Below are positions 8,340 through 17,613 of a DNA stretch of 64,000 nt, one piece after another. The notes under the pieces are model-generated. The model worked only from the letters and a program-made list of their open reading frames with translations, made no database searches and was not told where the DNA came from. This DNA is from Bacteroidales bacterium. GTDB lineage: Bacteria; Bacteroidota; Bacteroidia; Bacteroidales; Tenuifilaceae. The stretch is taken from contig JABFRB010000019.1 of assembly GCA_013141385.1 (NCBI GenBank), forward strand, positions 304,545-368,544, in the 5' to 3' direction. How positions within the stretch are numbered: the stretch's first letter is position 1; each line of letters opens with the position of its first letter. A program made the translations under genes and the position numbers.

Positions 8340-9473
8340 CTACTTAATCCAATCTTCAAAATTATTTGTAGTAATTACTTCGAAACTTGAATCGGGGTAG
8401 GCGTTTTTCCATTGCGAAGGTGTTTTTACCTTGGTTTTTCCCCATTTAAATTCATAGCCAAATAAAGCACCATCACGCTCCTCCACCCAATCTATTTCCT
8501 GTTGTTCGTATGTTCGCCAAAAGTAGTTATTCGAGGAAATTTTTTTATACTCTTGGTATTTAATCCTTTCGCTTATCATATAGTTCTCCCAGAGTTGTCC
8601 GGCATCATTTCTTGAGGCAACGGGATTGAAGTTAGCTATAACGACGTTTCTAATGCCATTATCGAAGAAATACCATCTGGAACTTTTTGAAATCTCTTTG
8701 CGTAGATTCCTGCTAAACCCTTCTACTTTATGCAGAATAAATACTTTACTTAGCAGATCGAGATATTTTTCCACGGTATTTTTGCTAATTGAAAGTTGAC
8801 TTCCTAGTTCTTGAAGTGATACTTCGCCGCCAATTTGAAAGGCAATTAGCCGTAACAGGTTAAAAATCTTTTGAGAATTTTTAATATTTTCATAAGCAAG
8901 AATATCTTTTAACAGATAGGAGCTTACCATTTCATTCAGGTAATCAATTTTGTCTTCTTGGTTGGGCAAATGAAGAAGTTCTGGATAGTTGCCAAAGATC
9001 AGTCGTTCCCTTACCTTATCTATTTTTGATATACTGTTTTCAACCTGATTGTACTCCCTTTCCGATATTGCAAACAGGTTAAATGTGTATTTCCGTCCCG
9101 TAAGAGGTTCTCCGGCATCTTTATGAATGTTAAAAGATGATGAACCCGAAATAATAATTTTTAGCCCGTCAATCTCGTCGATCATAAGTTTTAGCTTCAA
9201 ACCAATATCTAGTATCTTTTGGGCTTCATCGATATAAAGTAGCTTATTTGTACCAAGAATCTGTTTATAATTCTCCACGGTTCTAGTGGCAAGTTTGTCA
9301 TGAACATTAATATCATCTCCATTTAAATAGAGGTAAGGTTCGTTCACTTTCCCTAAGATATCTTTAATAAGTACCGTTTTTCCTACCCGTCTGGCTCCGC
9401 AAACAATTACAACCTTATTGGGTTGAAGCTTCTTAATAATATTATCCGAAAGCTCTCTGACTAAATAATCCAT
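8340..9473 (-). CDS. AAA-type ATPase with DUF4143 domain
   Basis: Counted from the ATG at 9473 the protein has 377 residues. The longer frame to 9524 adds 17 residues without family character. The Walker A motif is GARRVGKT at 26-33 and Walker B is LLYIDEAQ near 77-84. A winged-helix-like region (about 180-230) precedes the DUF4143 nuclease-like end with YEFKWGKTK. These ATPases are common in Bacteroidota and archaea, often as lone genes, and their role is not established. It stands alone here between two radical SAM genes. Confidence 0.88.
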   Translation of the reverse strand: MDYLVRELSDNIIKKLQPNKVVIVCGARRVGKTVLIKDILGKVNEPYLYLNGDDINVHDKLATRTVENYKQILGTNKLLYIDEAQKILDIGLKLKLMIDEIDGLKIIISGSSSFNIHKDAGEPLTGRKYTFNLFAISEREYNQVENSISKIDKVRERLIFGNYPELLHLPNQEDKIDYLNEMVSSYLLKDILAYENIKNSQKIFNLLRLIAFQIGGEVSLQELGSQLSISKNTVEKYLDLLSKVFILHKVEGFSRNLRKEISKSSRWYFFDNGIRNVVIANFNPVASRNDAGQLWENYMISERIKYQEYKKISSNNYFWRTYEQQEIDWVEERDGALFGYEFKWGKTKVKTPSQWKNAYPDSSFEVITTNNFEDWIK

Positions 9474-9588
9474 AATTGAGTCATTGTGGTGACGCAATTT
9501 AGCATAATTCTGTCGGAGCAGCAAATTTTACGCAATAATATTTTAAAACTCAGAAACATGTATTATTTAATTTTAGACTTTATATAAA

Positions 9589-11031
9589 TCAATTCCAACG
9601 ATTAAAAGCAGCCAACAATCTGATTAAGCCAATCTTAGCATTCGCCATAAGATTATGCCCAAGAAACTTCTGCATAAAGTATATGGCTAGTTTTACAATA
9701 CTCCTCCCCTTCGCTTTTTTATAAACATCGTAGTGGAACGAATCGAACGATTTTTGGATTTGACGTTTCGAAAAACCCGGTAAATCTAATATAGCCCTTT
9801 GGCGCTCGTTGTTAAAATCAATATTTTTAGGGATGATGCCCATCGCAAGGGCTTTTTCGTATAGTGCCGTTCCCTCGTAAGGGAAAAAGATAGAGGTTGC
9901 GTGCCAGTCGGGCTGCAGTTCCTGATTCATCGCTAGTGTATATAGGAATTGAATATAAGTTTCACCCGGTATGCCTATTATATTGTAGATACCAACCCGT
10001 ATCCCATATTTACGGGCAGTAGCGACCACCCTGCGGATATCATCGTTGGAGTAATTGCGGTTAAGGATATTCCTACGTACCTCTTCATTGCCCGATTCTA
10101 AACCAATTGAAACAGCGGTGAAGTTTGCTTTTTTTAGGGATTGAAAGATAGGTTCGTCCTTAATACCGGGAAATACCCGAAGGTTGGTGGCAAAGGATTT
10201 TGGTGTTGTAAACTGCTCATTAAACTTATAAAGTGCATCGCAAATTGCGATAAGCCAATCGGGATTTACCCCGCACGTCTCTATCTCAAGGAAAAACGCA
10301 TTAACTGTGGGAAAGTGTTTTGTAACTTCATCCATCTCATTTATAATATTCTGAATCTCCCTTAACCTAACGTACTTCCCGCTTGTAATCGATCTAATCT
10401 TATGGTTACAGCAGTAGGTGCAATTAAACGGGCATCCTCTACCCAAAAGCACTGTAATCCTTGAGTTTGGTTCTAGCATCCACTCCTGCCAAATCTCCCT
10501 ATCAGGGAATGGTAACTCGCTTAAATGTTCAGTGAATGGGCGTGGAGGGTTTTTAATAACCCGTCCATCCTTTTTAAACCAGAGATTAGAGATATTGTAG
10601 TAGGATTCACCATTCTGAATCTTTTCGGCAAGTTCCAAAACAGGGTACTCTCCTTCGCCAATGCACATTGCATCGTAAAGGTTAAGGTACTCCTCCTTGG
10701 GATTAAGGGAAACATGAACCCCTCCTATTATTGTAAATATGCTTGGGTATTTATCCCGAATATATTTTGCGATACCGCTAATAAACTCAAACTCGCTGAA
10801 TACTGATGTATAGCAGATAATATCAGGGTTGAAACCTGCTATTTTATCATCTACCGTTTTACGGTTTTTAGTGCCATACCTTCTATCAAGAACAACCAAA
10901 GCCGTTTGATGGTTATATTGCTTTAGCATCACGGAGATGTAGGAGATACCAAAATATATATCCTCCTGCCCTCGCAGAGGTTTTCTTCTGTTTACTGTTT
11001 TAGTGGTAGAGTATATAAATAGGATTCTCAT
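9589..11031 (-). CDS. B12-binding-domain radical SAM protein
   Basis: The N-terminal 140 residues form a Rossmann-like cobalamin-binding domain (MRILFIYSTT start, DIICYTSVFSEFEF, GGVHVSLNP, IGEGEYPVLEL). The radical SAM core follows with Cys200, Cys204 and Cys207 (CPFNCTYC) and the SIGLESGNEEV motif. The total of 480 residues is typical. Class B enzymes of this type perform methylations and ring rearrangements on lipids, antibiotics and cofactors. The DxHxxG motif of base-on cobalamin binding is absent, as in many relatives. It is a lone gene, so the substrate is unknown. Confidence 0.88.
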   Translation of the reverse strand: MRILFIYSTTKTVNRRKPLRGQEDIYFGISYISVMLKQYNHQTALVVLDRRYGTKNRKTVDDKIAGFNPDIICYTSVFSEFEFISGIAKYIRDKYPSIFTIIGGVHVSLNPKEEYLNLYDAMCIGEGEYPVLELAEKIQNGESYYNISNLWFKKDGRVIKNPPRPFTEHLSELPFPDREIWQEWMLEPNSRITVLLGRGCPFNCTYCCNHKIRSITSGKYVRLREIQNIINEMDEVTKHFPTVNAFFLEIETCGVNPDWLIAICDALYKFNEQFTTPKSFATNLRVFPGIKDEPIFQSLKKANFTAVSIGLESGNEEVRRNILNRNYSNDDIRRVVATARKYGIRVGIYNIIGIPGETYIQFLYTLAMNQELQPDWHATSIFFPYEGTALYEKALAMGIIPKNIDFNNERQRAILDLPGFSKRQIQKSFDSFHYDVYKKAKGRSIVKLAIYFMQKFLGHNLMANAKIGLIRLLAAFNRWN

Positions 11032-11229
11032 TGGCGTTGATAAAAAAATATCAGTAAAAATACTTTTTAAGAAAATACCACGGACTTAATAGTTATAAAT
11101 TCTTATATCCTAAGTAATAAAAGATAACATTTTAGATGACAACACACTACTATATAGCAATTAAAGTGTTTACTTTGTTTTTTAAATGTACTCTCCCGTT
11201 AATCTTGAAAAGAATAAATAAACAGTGAA

Positions 11230-12741
11230 ATGAAATTAAACAAATCAAATACTACAATTATTATCGTAACAATAATATTCTTAATTATTTATATTGTTTT
11301 CCCAACAATTAATAGTTCTGTTGATGCTTGGGGATATGCAGCATACGTGAAATTGGGCGAAAATCTATTCCTTTCGCACCACTTATTCTATAACGCCTTA
11401 GGTTTCGTTTGGGTAAAACTAATTGGGCTGGCTTATAGTTTTGATACCCTTAAACTACTTATCACGCTGAATGCTTTATTTGCTGTTGCAACACTTTACG
11501 TATTTGGAAAAACGATAAGATTGTTGGGGGTTGAGGGGAAACGGCTAATTATATGGGTTGTTTTTATTGGAAGTTCATGGGCAATTATGCGATTTGCCAC
11601 GGAGAATGAGACCTACATAATACCTCTCTTTTTTTCAATGCTCGGCAGCTATTTTTTTATAAAAAGTTTAAAAAAGAATTCAACAACTAGTTTTTTTCTT
11701 TCGGGCTTTTTTGTAGCACTTGCTTGTCTTGTTCATCAGGTAATGTTTTTCTGGTGGTTATCACTTTTAATTGGTGTAGCGTACAAGAAAAAAATTAAAC
11801 CCTTTGTTTGGTTTGCTCTTCCTGCTCTTCTTGTTCCGCTTTCATACATATTGGTTTTGGTTTTTTACAATAATCAATCATTAACCCTTGACTCGTTAAT
11901 GCGATTTGTTTTTAGGGATTATTATTCTGGTGCGGCAGGAGTATCAATGGGTATTAGTAGTTTGATATTTAGTGCTATCAGCATGGTTCGTTCTTTCTTT
12001 CAGGTTCACGGATATTTTGCTATTCTGCCCCGAATCAGCAGTTTATTTGTTCTGGGAGGCGTTATTGCTATCGGTTTTTTAATTGTTGGTTTGATTAGTT
12101 TAAAACAGACCCAATGGAATTTTAAGCGACTAAAGGATTTGCCAATTTGGGTTCATTTACTAGCAATGCTGTTTCAAATTGTTTTTGCATTTTTATCAAG
12201 CGGGAATGCAGAATTTATGGTGATGATACCTATTCTGTTTGCAATAGTATTGTCACAAATAGTTAAAAATGAAACTCGTTTCATTGGTTTTATTGCAACA
12301 GGGATGCTGATATGGAATGTAACACTTGGATTGATCCCATTAAATAGATATAGTTTAGATAGCAACACAATAATGTTTAAAAAAGTTCTCGAAAGTCAGG
12401 TAAATCAAGAGAAACAACTATTTGTTTTATTCAATAGACCGGGGGTAGAGAATCGAGTTAAGTACTTTACAAAGGAGTATCCAAAGAATCTTATTACAGG
12501 AACTCAGTATGATAGTATTAATCATGTTATAAGGAGGATTAACAATGCGTTAGCAAACGACTCAGCTGTGTATACCGATTGTATTAATCGCCCCAAGACC
12601 CTTTCACGCGAAGCACTTGTTGTTTCTACAGATAACAGCAAACTGTTTAGCGGTTTTAATCTAATAAAGATTGATTCTGCCCAAACCCTAACGGGGGAAT
12701 ATTACATTAATGCAATAGCAAAAACCAAAGGGGAACAGTAA
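11230..12741 (+). CDS. Polytopic membrane protein, GT-C glycosyltransferase-like
   Basis: The 503-residue inner-membrane protein has about 10-11 hydrophobic segments in residues 8-375 and a soluble C-terminal domain of about 125 residues. After the first transmembrane segment an external loop carries an acidic residue followed by aromatics (SVDAWGYAAYV). GT-C enzymes place a catalytic Asp at this point and use polyprenyl-phosphate sugar donors. The overall shape fits that class but specific motifs are not decisive, so the donor and acceptor are unknown. It lies divergently from the B12 radical SAM gene, with a 198-base shared upstream region. Confidence 0.6.
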   Translation: MKLNKSNTTIIIVTIIFLIIYIVFPTINSSVDAWGYAAYVKLGENLFLSHHLFYNALGFVWVKLIGLAYSFDTLKLLITLNALFAVATLYVFGKTIRLLGVEGKRLIIWVVFIGSSWAIMRFATENETYIIPLFFSMLGSYFFIKSLKKNSTTSFFLSGFFVALACLVHQVMFFWWLSLLIGVAYKKKIKPFVWFALPALLVPLSYILVLVFYNNQSLTLDSLMRFVFRDYYSGAAGVSMGISSLIFSAISMVRSFFQVHGYFAILPRISSLFVLGGVIAIGFLIVGLISLKQTQWNFKRLKDLPIWVHLLAMLFQIVFAFLSSGNAEFMVMIPILFAIVLSQIVKNETRFIGFIATGMLIWNVTLGLIPLNRYSLDSNTIMFKKVLESQVNQEKQLFVLFNRPGVENRVKYFTKEYPKNLITGTQYDSINHVIRRINNALANDSAVYTDCINRPKTLSREALVVSTDNSKLFSGFNLIKIDSAQTLTGEYYINAIAKTKGEQ

Positions 12742-12757
12742 CATTCCCCTTCATTTT
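12728..12757. terminator. Terminator overlapping the stop codon at 12741, convergent with the stress protein gene
   Basis: A perfect 8-bp stem, AAGGGGAA with TTCCCCTT, has an eight-base loop containing the TAA stop codon. It is followed by CATTTT. The symmetry lets it serve the opposite gene ending at 12781 as well. Confidence 0.75.
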
Positions 12758-12780
12758 ACAATATTCATTTACCAATTTTC

Positions 12781-13644
12781 CTAGTAAGGTTTTCCTTGGG
12801 TGATGAAACTACCAAGTATAAATATCTCCTGTGGAGTTACGCTAAGAACAGGAATTGGCGATTTGTTTAGCATTTGCTGCGCATAAGTACCAAGAACAAA
12901 ATTGGCAATTGAGAGCGATTGTTCTGTCATAATGCTTATTAAATCGGCATTAACATCCAATGCGTACTCAATAGTGATATCGGTTAAATTATCGCCATTC
13001 ATTTTTACCGTTTTGAAGGGTACTTCATAATCCTTAAGGTAATCGCAAACCTGTTTTGTAAAGGCATTAAGTTTGGTTACAATCTCATCCGATTCATTTG
13101 TCGAAACGGCAACCACGTGTACTTCTGCACCAAAAGCCTTAGCGATCTCCGCCGTAATGGGAACTTTCTGACGCGTATCGGAAGTAATATCAATAGGCAT
13201 TACAATTTTTTTAATCTCATGGGGAACAGATCCTTGACGTATTGTAATTACGGGCTTTTCAGTAGCTGATATTATTTTAAATGCATTGCTTCCAATAAAA
13301 AACTCCTCAAAACCCGATGCTCCATGTGTTGAACATATAATAACAGTATTCTCAAATGCTTCAGCCTGATTAACCACTTCACGATAAACTTTCCCTTTTT
13401 TGATGATATAGCTTAGTTCTAAACCTTCGTGTAGTTTTGGTGAATACTCCCCAATCAGCTTTGCAAAATCTTGGGTTGCCATTCGATGCTCCTCCTCCAA
13501 ACCAATACGCCCCATCTCCGATACGGCCTTTTGAACATAAACCATCTGTATATTACTCTTAAACTGATTCGCAAAAATTATGGCCAAACGAAGACCGTTT
13601 AACGATTCCTTAGAGAAATCAATAGGTACAATAATATGTTTCAT
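12781..13644 (-). CDS. Tandem universal stress protein (two UspA domains)
   Basis: The 287 residues hold two Usp domains, about 1-142 and 145-275. The first begins MKHIIVPIDFS and has a nucleotide-binding loop of the G-x2-G-x9-GSN kind (STHGASGFEEFFIGSN near 104-119). The second begins IKKIVMPIDI and has a degenerate loop, so only the first is likely to bind ATP. Tandem Usp proteins act in the cytoplasm under stress or growth arrest. The gene stands alone, with a clear Bacteroidota promoter and a short leader. Confidence 0.92.
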   Translation of the reverse strand: MKHIIVPIDFSKESLNGLRLAIIFANQFKSNIQMVYVQKAVSEMGRIGLEEEHRMATQDFAKLIGEYSPKLHEGLELSYIIKKGKVYREVVNQAEAFENTVIICSTHGASGFEEFFIGSNAFKIISATEKPVITIRQGSVPHEIKKIVMPIDITSDTRQKVPITAEIAKAFGAEVHVVAVSTNESDEIVTKLNAFTKQVCDYLKDYEVPFKTVKMNGDNLTDITIEYALDVNADLISIMTEQSLSIANFVLGTYAQQMLNKSPIPVLSVTPQEIFILGSFITQGKPY

Positions 13645-13676
13645 GATTTATAAAGTTTTGTATTAGGGCTCGATAG

Positions 13677-13707
13677 CAAAAGTAATTAGTTTGCGTGAAG
13701 TTAACAA
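13677..13707 (-). promoter_or_regulatory. Promoter of the universal stress protein gene
   Basis: On the - strand a TTG (13705-13707) stands 20 bases before TACTTTTG (13677-13684), close to the ideal Bacteroidota -33/-7 arrangement. It predicts a leader of about 27 bases before the ATG at 13644. Confidence 0.6.
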
Positions 13708-13847
13708 GGAATAATTGATAATGTATTGTTGATAATCAAAAATGAAAAAAAGAATTGTAACTACTCTGTTACATAATTTAGTAGATATTTCTTTTGAAAA
13801 AAACAGAAAATGTCAAATATAGATGCTATGCTTGCACTAACAACTCT

Positions 13848-14057
13848 CGCAAAGCCGCCAAGTTCACGAAGAAGAAAAAACTTTTAGTTTTTTCCCTTTG
13901 CGTCGATTAATTATCGTTATTACTAGATTCTCAAATTTTCGATAAAACTATATTAATATATTTTTGCTTTTCTTATAATTTTCCCCAATTCATTGCCTTT
14001 ACATAAACCCAACAAAGTAAAATCTTAATTTCTTTGCGGCTTTGCGACTTAGCGTGC
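13848..14057. repeat. CGCAAAG-type intergenic repeats, inverted pair plus a third fragment
   Basis: At 13848-13875 the DNA reads CGCAAAGCCGCCAAGTTCACG. At 14032-14057 the inverse orientation appears (CTTTGCGGCTTTGCGACTTA). A third piece, CCCTTTGCGTCGATTAA, lies near 13893-13909. These belong to the CTTTGCG-rich dispersed repeats that occur between many Bacteroidota genes; related copies are at 3849-3863 and 62780-62822. The second copy creates an artificial 5' extension of the ispG frame. Confidence 0.55.
13959..13966 (+). promoter_or_regulatory. Candidate -7 box for ispG
   Basis: TATTTTTG matches TAnnTTTG, with a TTTC 18 bases upstream as a weak -33. The transcript would start near 13973 and include the inverted CTTTGCG repeat in its leader. 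Confidence 0.4.
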
Positions 14058-14129
14058 AAATTTTTTAGAATGGAAAATAGTTACAAAGAATTTAATACAA
14101 AATCCCTTACTTTGCAAAAAGGATTGACC

Positions 14130-16007
14130 ATGTCAAATAGGAGATACTGCGAAAGCTTGACACAGTTTGTACGATTAAAGACGCCGGCTGTATCAATTGG
14201 CGGAATTATGCTTGGAGGAGACAACCCAATACGTGTTCAAACCATGGCAACCACCAGCACAAACGATACTTATGCAACAGTAAATCAATGTATCCGAGCA
14301 GCAGACGCAGGAGCGGAGTTATTTAGAATTACTGCTCCAAGCCTAAAAGAGGCTAAAAATTTTGCAAACATCAAAAAAAATTTGATAAGTAAAGGGTATA
14401 AAACGCCTTTAGTTGCTGATATTCATTTTAATCCAGAAGTTGCCATCGAGGCAGCACTCCATGTTGAAAAGGTGCGGATCAATCCCGGGAATTATGTTGA
14501 TCCCCGTGCTAAATTCGACACATTTAAGTATACCGATGTTGAATATAAGGATGAATTAAAAAAGGTTGAGGAGCGATTTCTTCCTCTCTTGAATCTTTGT
14601 GTTAAAAAAGGGGTTGCTATACGGATTGGTGTAAATCATGGTTCCCTGTCCGATAGGATAATGAGCCGCTATGGTGATACTCCTGCAGGTATGGTAGAAT
14701 CGGCAATGGAATTCCTCCGAATTTGCCATAAGCAAAATTTCAAAAATATAGTTATATCGATGAAAGCTAGCAATACAAGGGTTATGGTTCAGTCCAATAG
14801 ATTGCTGGTTAGTTCAATGATGATGGAGGGAATGATTTACCCGCTTCACCTTGGTGTTACCGAAGCTGGCGAAGGTGAGGATGGACGCATAAAATCTGCC
14901 GTTGGCATTGGTACCCTTTTAGCCGATGGTATTGGAGATACAATTAGAGTTTCGTTAACAGAAGAACCTGAGTATGAAATTCCTGTAGCAAAGAAATTGG
15001 TTGCCTATTTTGAGAATCGAAAAACACAACCTGTTATACCTGAAATAGTTGATTTACCCTACGATCCATTTTCATACAATCGAAGGAAAACTTTCGCCAT
15101 TGAAAAAATTGGCGGTAATAACCTCCCGGTGGTATTTGCAGATCTATCTAATAAACAACAAATCAATAATAATGATTTATTAGAGTGGGGATGGATATTT
15201 GACACGAAAGTTCAATCTTGGGCGAACACAGAATTATCTGCTGATTATTTGTTCTTTGGAAATGCTGATGTATCGGAGTTAACGAATTTAAAGGGCTTAC
15301 CAATTATTACAATTGCGGAAAAAATTGAAGAGTCGTACAATTCAGAAAGTCCAATATTCCTTATTATCACTCTTCAACAACTCTCTAAATCTATAATTGA
15401 GACGATAAATAAGAACAAAAACACTATATTAATTCTCAAAACAAGCAATAAAAATGGGTATGCAGATCAACGAGTTACTTTTATCCAATTAATGAATGCA
15501 GGTATCGAAAACCCAGTGATTGTTCATCGCGAATATGATGACTCTGATATTGAATCATTTCAGCTTAAGAGCGCAGCCGATTTTGGAGCATTACTGATTG
15601 ATGGACTTGGCGATGGAATTATGATTTCCTCTAAAAATCAATCCTCTAAAATCGTTTGCTCAACCGCATTTTCAGTTCTACAGGCAGCAAGAACACGCAC
15701 AACAAAAACCGAGTACATATCATGCCCCGGTTGTGGACGCACCCTCTATAACCTTCAGGCAACTCTTGCCAAAATAAAAGAAGCAACTAGTCATCTTAAG
15801 GGGCTTAAAATTGGAGTGATGGGTTGTATTGTGAATGGTCCGGGCGAAATGGCCGATGCCGATTATGGGTATGTTGGTTCAGGGAGCGGCAAGGTATCCT
15901 TGTATAAAGGTAGGGAGATTCAAAAGAAAAATATATCGGAAGATGTTGCTGTTGAAGAACTTATTTGGTTGATCAAGGAAAATGGGGATTGGAAAGAGAA
16001 AGAGTAG
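14130..16007 (+). CDS. ispG: 4-hydroxy-3-methylbut-2-en-1-yl diphosphate synthase, three-domain type
   Basis: Penultimate enzyme of the MEP isoprenoid pathway: it reductively opens the cyclic diphosphate MEcPP to HMBPP. I place the start at 14130 because AAGGA lies six bases upstream. Earlier ATGs at 14034 and 14070 are in frame, but the first arises in a repeat. With this start the protein has about 625 residues. The TIM-barrel half has PIRVQTM and VRINPGN; an inserted middle domain marks the Bacteroidota and plant-like form; the C-terminal half has cluster ligands Cys532, Cys535, Cys566 and Glu573 (CPGC, GCIVNGPGE). ispD, in the same pathway, lies at 29.4 kb. Confidence 0.95.
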   Translation: MSNRRYCESLTQFVRLKTPAVSIGGIMLGGDNPIRVQTMATTSTNDTYATVNQCIRAADAGAELFRITAPSLKEAKNFANIKKNLISKGYKTPLVADIHFNPEVAIEAALHVEKVRINPGNYVDPRAKFDTFKYTDVEYKDELKKVEERFLPLLNLCVKKGVAIRIGVNHGSLSDRIMSRYGDTPAGMVESAMEFLRICHKQNFKNIVISMKASNTRVMVQSNRLLVSSMMMEGMIYPLHLGVTEAGEGEDGRIKSAVGIGTLLADGIGDTIRVSLTEEPEYEIPVAKKLVAYFENRKTQPVIPEIVDLPYDPFSYNRRKTFAIEKIGGNNLPVVFADLSNKQQINNNDLLEWGWIFDTKVQSWANTELSADYLFFGNADVSELTNLKGLPIITIAEKIEESYNSESPIFLIITLQQLSKSIIETINKNKNTILILKTSNKNGYADQRVTFIQLMNAGIENPVIVHREYDDSDIESFQLKSAADFGALLIDGLGDGIMISSKNQSSKIVCSTAFSVLQAARTRTTKTEYISCPGCGRTLYNLQATLAKIKEATSHLKGLKIGVMGCIVNGPGEMADADYGYVGSGSGKVSLYKGREIQKKNISEDVAVEELIWLIKENGDWKEKE

Positions 16008-16146
16008 AAGATTTTTTCTCTTGATCTGTTTGCCAGTCAAATAATATGTTACAGATAACAAACAATGACCAATAACTGTTAACCAACAACTTTATATTAA
16101 AAAAACTCTCTAACTTAGCACCTGTCGATTTTCAATACAGAAACAC

Positions 16147-17508
16147 ATGGCAAAGATTTTAGTAGTTGATGATGATTCCACCTTCTGTATTATGCTTAAA
16201 ACCTTCCTTTCAAAAAAGGGACATGAGGTCAAGGAGGCTTTTTCGTTTGACGAGGCGATTAGAATAATCAAGGCAGAAGAGGTTGATGTACTCCTTTCCG
16301 ACTTCAGATTACCAGACCATAGTGGGATGGATCTTCTCGTTGAGGCGAAAAGAAAATCATCCGATACTATTGTTATACTGATGACCGGGTATGCCGATAT
16401 TCGTATTGCCGTTAGCGCAATTAAAAAGGGAGCCTATGAGTATGTTACTAAACCCATTAACCCCGATGAGATTCTGCTTACAATAACAAATGCTCTAACA
16501 GCCCGAAGAGGTTCATCAATAAACGATTCCGACAAAAATGTTTCAAGAACAGTCACCAAATTTATTAAGGGCATAAGTATTCAAGCACAACAGGTGAATG
16601 ATTATATTAGTATTGTTGCACCAACAAACCTTTCGGTAATTATTCAGGGAGATAGCGGTACTGGGAAAGAGTATATTGCCCGCGAAATCCACAATGAAAG
16701 CAAACGCAGTCGCAAACCATTTATAGCCATTGATTGTGGTGCCCTATCGAAGGAATTGGCGAGCAGTGAATTTTTCGGTCACCTAAAAGGATCATTCACA
16801 GGTGCAATTTCAGATAAAATTGGACAGTTTGAGGCAGCTGATGGCGGTTCTTTATTTCTCGATGAAATTGGAAACCTTCCCTACGAGGTACAGGTTAATC
16901 TTCTCCGAGCCATTCAGGAGCGTAAGGTTAAAAAAATTGGAAGTAGTCGCGAGGTTGAGGTTGATGTTCGGTTGATCACCGCCTCGAATGATGATTTGAT
17001 AGAAGCCGTTAAACGTGGCGATTTTCGTGAAGATCTATATCATCGCCTTAATGAATTCACAATAAACGTTGCTCCACTCAGGGAGCGGAAAAGCGATTTA
17101 ACAATATTTGCCAACCATTTTCTCGATTTAGCAAATCGGGAGATGGGAAAACACATCCTTGGCTTTGAGCAATCGGTAGTTGATATATTTATGAGGTACA
17201 CCTGGCCTGGGAATATTCGTGAGTTAAGGAATGTTATCCGAAGATCTGTACTTCTTGAAACTGGAGAGCAGATCACAATTCGGTGTCTCCCTGTTGAGTT
17301 ATACACGCAGAGCGAGAATGTAGACATTGTGTCTGCCCCAGTTAAAAAAATTGAAAACCTTCGTGACTCAAAGGAGAATGCCGAACATGAGTTGATAGTC
17401 TCTACTCTCGAAAAGGTCAGATACAATAAAAGTAAAGCAGCACAGCTACTTAGCATTGATCGCAAAACGCTTTATAACAAGATGAAACAGTATGGAATAC
17501 CCTATTAA
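16147..17508 (+). CDS. Sigma-54-dependent response regulator (NtrC family)
   Basis: The 453 residues have three domains. The receiver domain (1-120) has an acidic pocket VDDD and phospho-acceptor Asp52 in LLSDFRLP. The AAA+ domain (about 140-375) has Walker A GDSGTGKE, the sigma-54 contact loop GSFTGA (a Ser variant of GAFTGA) and Walker B GGSLFLDEIG. The Fis-type helix-turn-helix end (410-453) contains NKSKAAQLLSIDRKTLYNKM. It would activate sigma-54 promoters after phosphorylation. No histidine kinase gene is adjacent, so the signal is unknown. The exported-protein gene at 17.6 kb follows and could be in the same transcript. Confidence 0.93.
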   Translation: MAKILVVDDDSTFCIMLKTFLSKKGHEVKEAFSFDEAIRIIKAEEVDVLLSDFRLPDHSGMDLLVEAKRKSSDTIVILMTGYADIRIAVSAIKKGAYEYVTKPINPDEILLTITNALTARRGSSINDSDKNVSRTVTKFIKGISIQAQQVNDYISIVAPTNLSVIIQGDSGTGKEYIAREIHNESKRSRKPFIAIDCGALSKELASSEFFGHLKGSFTGAISDKIGQFEAADGGSLFLDEIGNLPYEVQVNLLRAIQERKVKKIGSSREVEVDVRLITASNDDLIEAVKRGDFREDLYHRLNEFTINVAPLRERKSDLTIFANHFLDLANREMGKHILGFEQSVVDIFMRYTWPGNIRELRNVIRRSVLLETGEQITIRCLPVELYTQSENVDIVSAPVKKIENLRDSKENAEHELIVSTLEKVRYNKSKAAQLLSIDRKTLYNKMKQYGIPY

Positions 17509-17613
17509 TATTTTGTATTTGTAACATTCAACATCAACTATTCGTTTAATTAACTTATGTTTACAAGAGATAGGTATATATTCTTAACAATGATATCACT
17601 AAAGAATTTTGAT

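Noticed and set aside
17040..17465. 141-codon - strand frame inside the sigma-54 regulator gene
   Set aside because: It is antisense to the AAA+ and helix-turn-helix coding region and has no domain character.
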